Below are positions 63,297-64,000 of a stretch of 64,000 nt of DNA, piece after piece. Below the pieces are notes generated by a model that was not told the origin of the DNA, ran no database searches, and was given only the letters and a program-made list of their open reading frames with translations. The translations under genes were made by a program, and so were the position numbers. This stretch comes from Rhodanobacter sp. (GTDB taxonomy: Bacteria; Pseudomonadota; Gammaproteobacteria; Xanthomonadales; Rhodanobacteraceae). The stretch covers positions 54,144 to 118,143 of the forward strand of contig JASBTI010000015.1 of assembly GCA_030148505.1 (NCBI GenBank), given 5' to 3'. Numbering within the stretch: the stretch's first letter is position 1; every line of letters begins with the position of its first letter.

Positions 63297-63494
63297 ATGA
63301 ATCAGAGTTCCACCGACACAGCAGCGGTGCGCAAATGGATGTGCGTGGTATGCGGCTACATTTATGACGAAGCGGTGGGTGTGCCAGACGAGGGCATCCC
63401 CGCAGGTACGCGCTGGGAAGATGTGCCAGAAGCCTGGACGTGTCCGGATTGCGGTACCACCAAGGATGATTTCGAGATGATCGAGATCGACTGA
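63297..63494 (+). CDS. Rubredoxin
   Basis: This 65-residue electron carrier binds one iron through four cysteines: C16/C19 (CVVCGYIYDE) and C49/C52 (CPDCGTTKDDF). Other signatures are GVPDEGIPAGTRWEDVPEAW. It may serve alkane hydroxylation or oxidative-stress defence; no partner gene is adjacent. ATG 63297 is chosen, with GAAGAAG eight bases upstream. A TTG five codons earlier is in frame. Confidence 0.95.
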   Translation: MNQSSTDTAAVRKWMCVVCGYIYDEAVGVPDEGIPAGTRWEDVPEAWTCPDCGTTKDDFEMIEID

Positions 63495-63552
63495 CGGTTG
63501 CCCGGAAATGGCCCGATCCTGCCTGCGCATTGACCGGACGGTCTGCTCTGAT

Positions 63553-63583
63553 GTCAGCGTGCCTGAGTCGAAGGCACGCTGAC
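63553..63583 (+). terminator. Long hairpin between rubredoxin and the small hypothetical gene
   Basis: GTCAGCGTGCC / GGCACGCTGAC is a perfect 11-bp stem with a 9-base loop, followed by CTATTTC. It is a plausible rubredoxin terminator although the T-run is weak. It lies seven bases before the ribosome-binding site of the next gene and so could be a leader structure instead. Confidence 0.5.
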
Positions 63584-63602
63584 CTATTTCAAGGAGCACG
63601 CC

Positions 63603-63827
63603 ATGCGCCAATTCATCCCGTTTGAAGACGACTGGGACTTGTTGAAAACGTTGAGTCCCCATGACCTGATTCCGTACCGGGTCGGCCTGCTGGCAGCGCA
63701 GGACGCGCCCAACCGGTCAGCAGCCCTTGCTGCGGACACACCGGTAGACGGTGTGGGGGCCGGCGCCCGCAAGCAGTCCTTCTATCCGGTCTCGCGTGAA
63801 GATTGGAGCTCTCAGCGAAAAATGTGA
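63603..63827 (+). CDS. Small conserved hypothetical protein
   Basis: The protein has 74 residues, beginning MRQFIPFEDDWDLLKTLSPHDLIPYRVGLLA. It is soluble, acidic at the N-terminus, with no Cys or membrane segment. AAGGAG lies six bases before the ATG. The N-terminal half resembles short hypothetical proteins I recall from Xanthomonadaceae; no function is known. The strong hairpin just upstream may regulate it. Confidence 0.65.
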   Translation: MRQFIPFEDDWDLLKTLSPHDLIPYRVGLLAAQDAPNRSAALAADTPVDGVGAGARKQSFYPVSREDWSSQRKM

Positions 63828-63910
63828 GATTGCCTCTTCACATCAGCACGAAGCGGCGTTATGATTCGCGGCCCGCAGTCGTCCCGAGGTCGCCCGACGG
63901 ACGGTGGGAT

Positions 63911-63965
63911 CGGAAAGAAAGAGTCAACGAAAAGGTGTTGACGGTCCGTAAAAGCGATGTAGAAT
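63911..63965 (+). promoter_or_regulatory. Strong stable-RNA-type promoter at the right edge
   Basis: A -35 TTGACG (63938-63943) and a -10 TAGAAT (63960-63965) are separated by 16 bases. The -10 is followed by the GC-rich discriminator GGGCGGC. An A-rich stretch (63911-63935) upstream resembles an UP element. The arrangement is typical of rRNA or tRNA operons, whose product would lie beyond the window. Confidence 0.7.
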
Positions 63966-64000
63966 GGGCGGCTCACCGACGACGAAATGTCTTCGGCGCA

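Overview
This window is a dense, high-GC stretch of a gammaproteobacterial chromosome, most likely from the Xanthomonadales/Lysobacterales and probably Rhodanobacteraceae (Rhodanobacter-like). That is an inference from four things: the conserved gene order (cutA-dsbD-tlpA-aroQ-accB-accC-prmA-DUF3426-fis-purH), a short-LID adenylate kinase, a pyrophosphate-type phosphofructokinase, and an anaerobic ribonucleotide reductase under an apparent FNR site. I see no phage, insertion sequence, CRISPR array or tRNA gene.

Layout. 1-5 kb: the 3' part of a large GH18/deacetylase/GT2 fusion for an extracellular amino-sugar polymer, then a Sel1-repeat lipoprotein of visibly lower GC. 5-11 kb: uvrD (carrying an in-frame palindromic insertion), a small DUF3185-like membrane protein, a probable small RNA with C-rich loops, polA and a DUF2782 protein. 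11-21.5 kb: a long minus-strand run for purines (purH), fis, ribosomal protein methylation (prmA), fatty-acid initiation (accBC), the shikimate pathway (aroQ) and periplasmic disulfide reduction (dsbD, tlpA, cutA). 21.6-24 kb: groES-groEL behind a sigma70 promoter overlapped by a CIRCE operator. 24-34 kb: an LTA-synthase-like sulfatase, glnE, and the class III ribonucleotide reductase genes. In these the glycyl-radical tail is a separate small gene between nrdD and nrdG, and the promoter carries two NrdR boxes and an FNR-type site. An ELM1-family gene lies upstream.

34-43 kb: YceI, a zf-CHCC protein and a cell-surface glycan cluster (two GT4, one GT2, O-antigen ligase/polymerase-like, polysaccharide deacetylase, lpxL, waaA). 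43-50 kb: tolC, pcm, a TetR regulator, a ferritin-like protein, ppa, a prolyl-4-hydroxylase-like oxygenase and a secreted prolyl oligopeptidase. 50-57 kb: hppA, an RcnB-like protein, pfp, adk and mpl. Together ppa, hppA and pfp point to a pyrophosphate-centred energy economy. 57-64 kb: a Lon-N-domain protein, an SDR, an ArgD-type aminotransferase, gloA, a voltage-gated potassium channel with a zinc ribbon, hemL-thiE, rubredoxin and a small conserved hypothetical. A strong stable-RNA-type promoter points off the right edge.

The most unusual items are the split anaerobic ribonucleotide reductase (30.4-32.4 kb), the palindromic element translated inside uvrD (5.74-5.86 kb), the C-rich-loop small RNA beside polA (7.68-7.85 kb) and the three-enzyme glycan fusion at the left edge.
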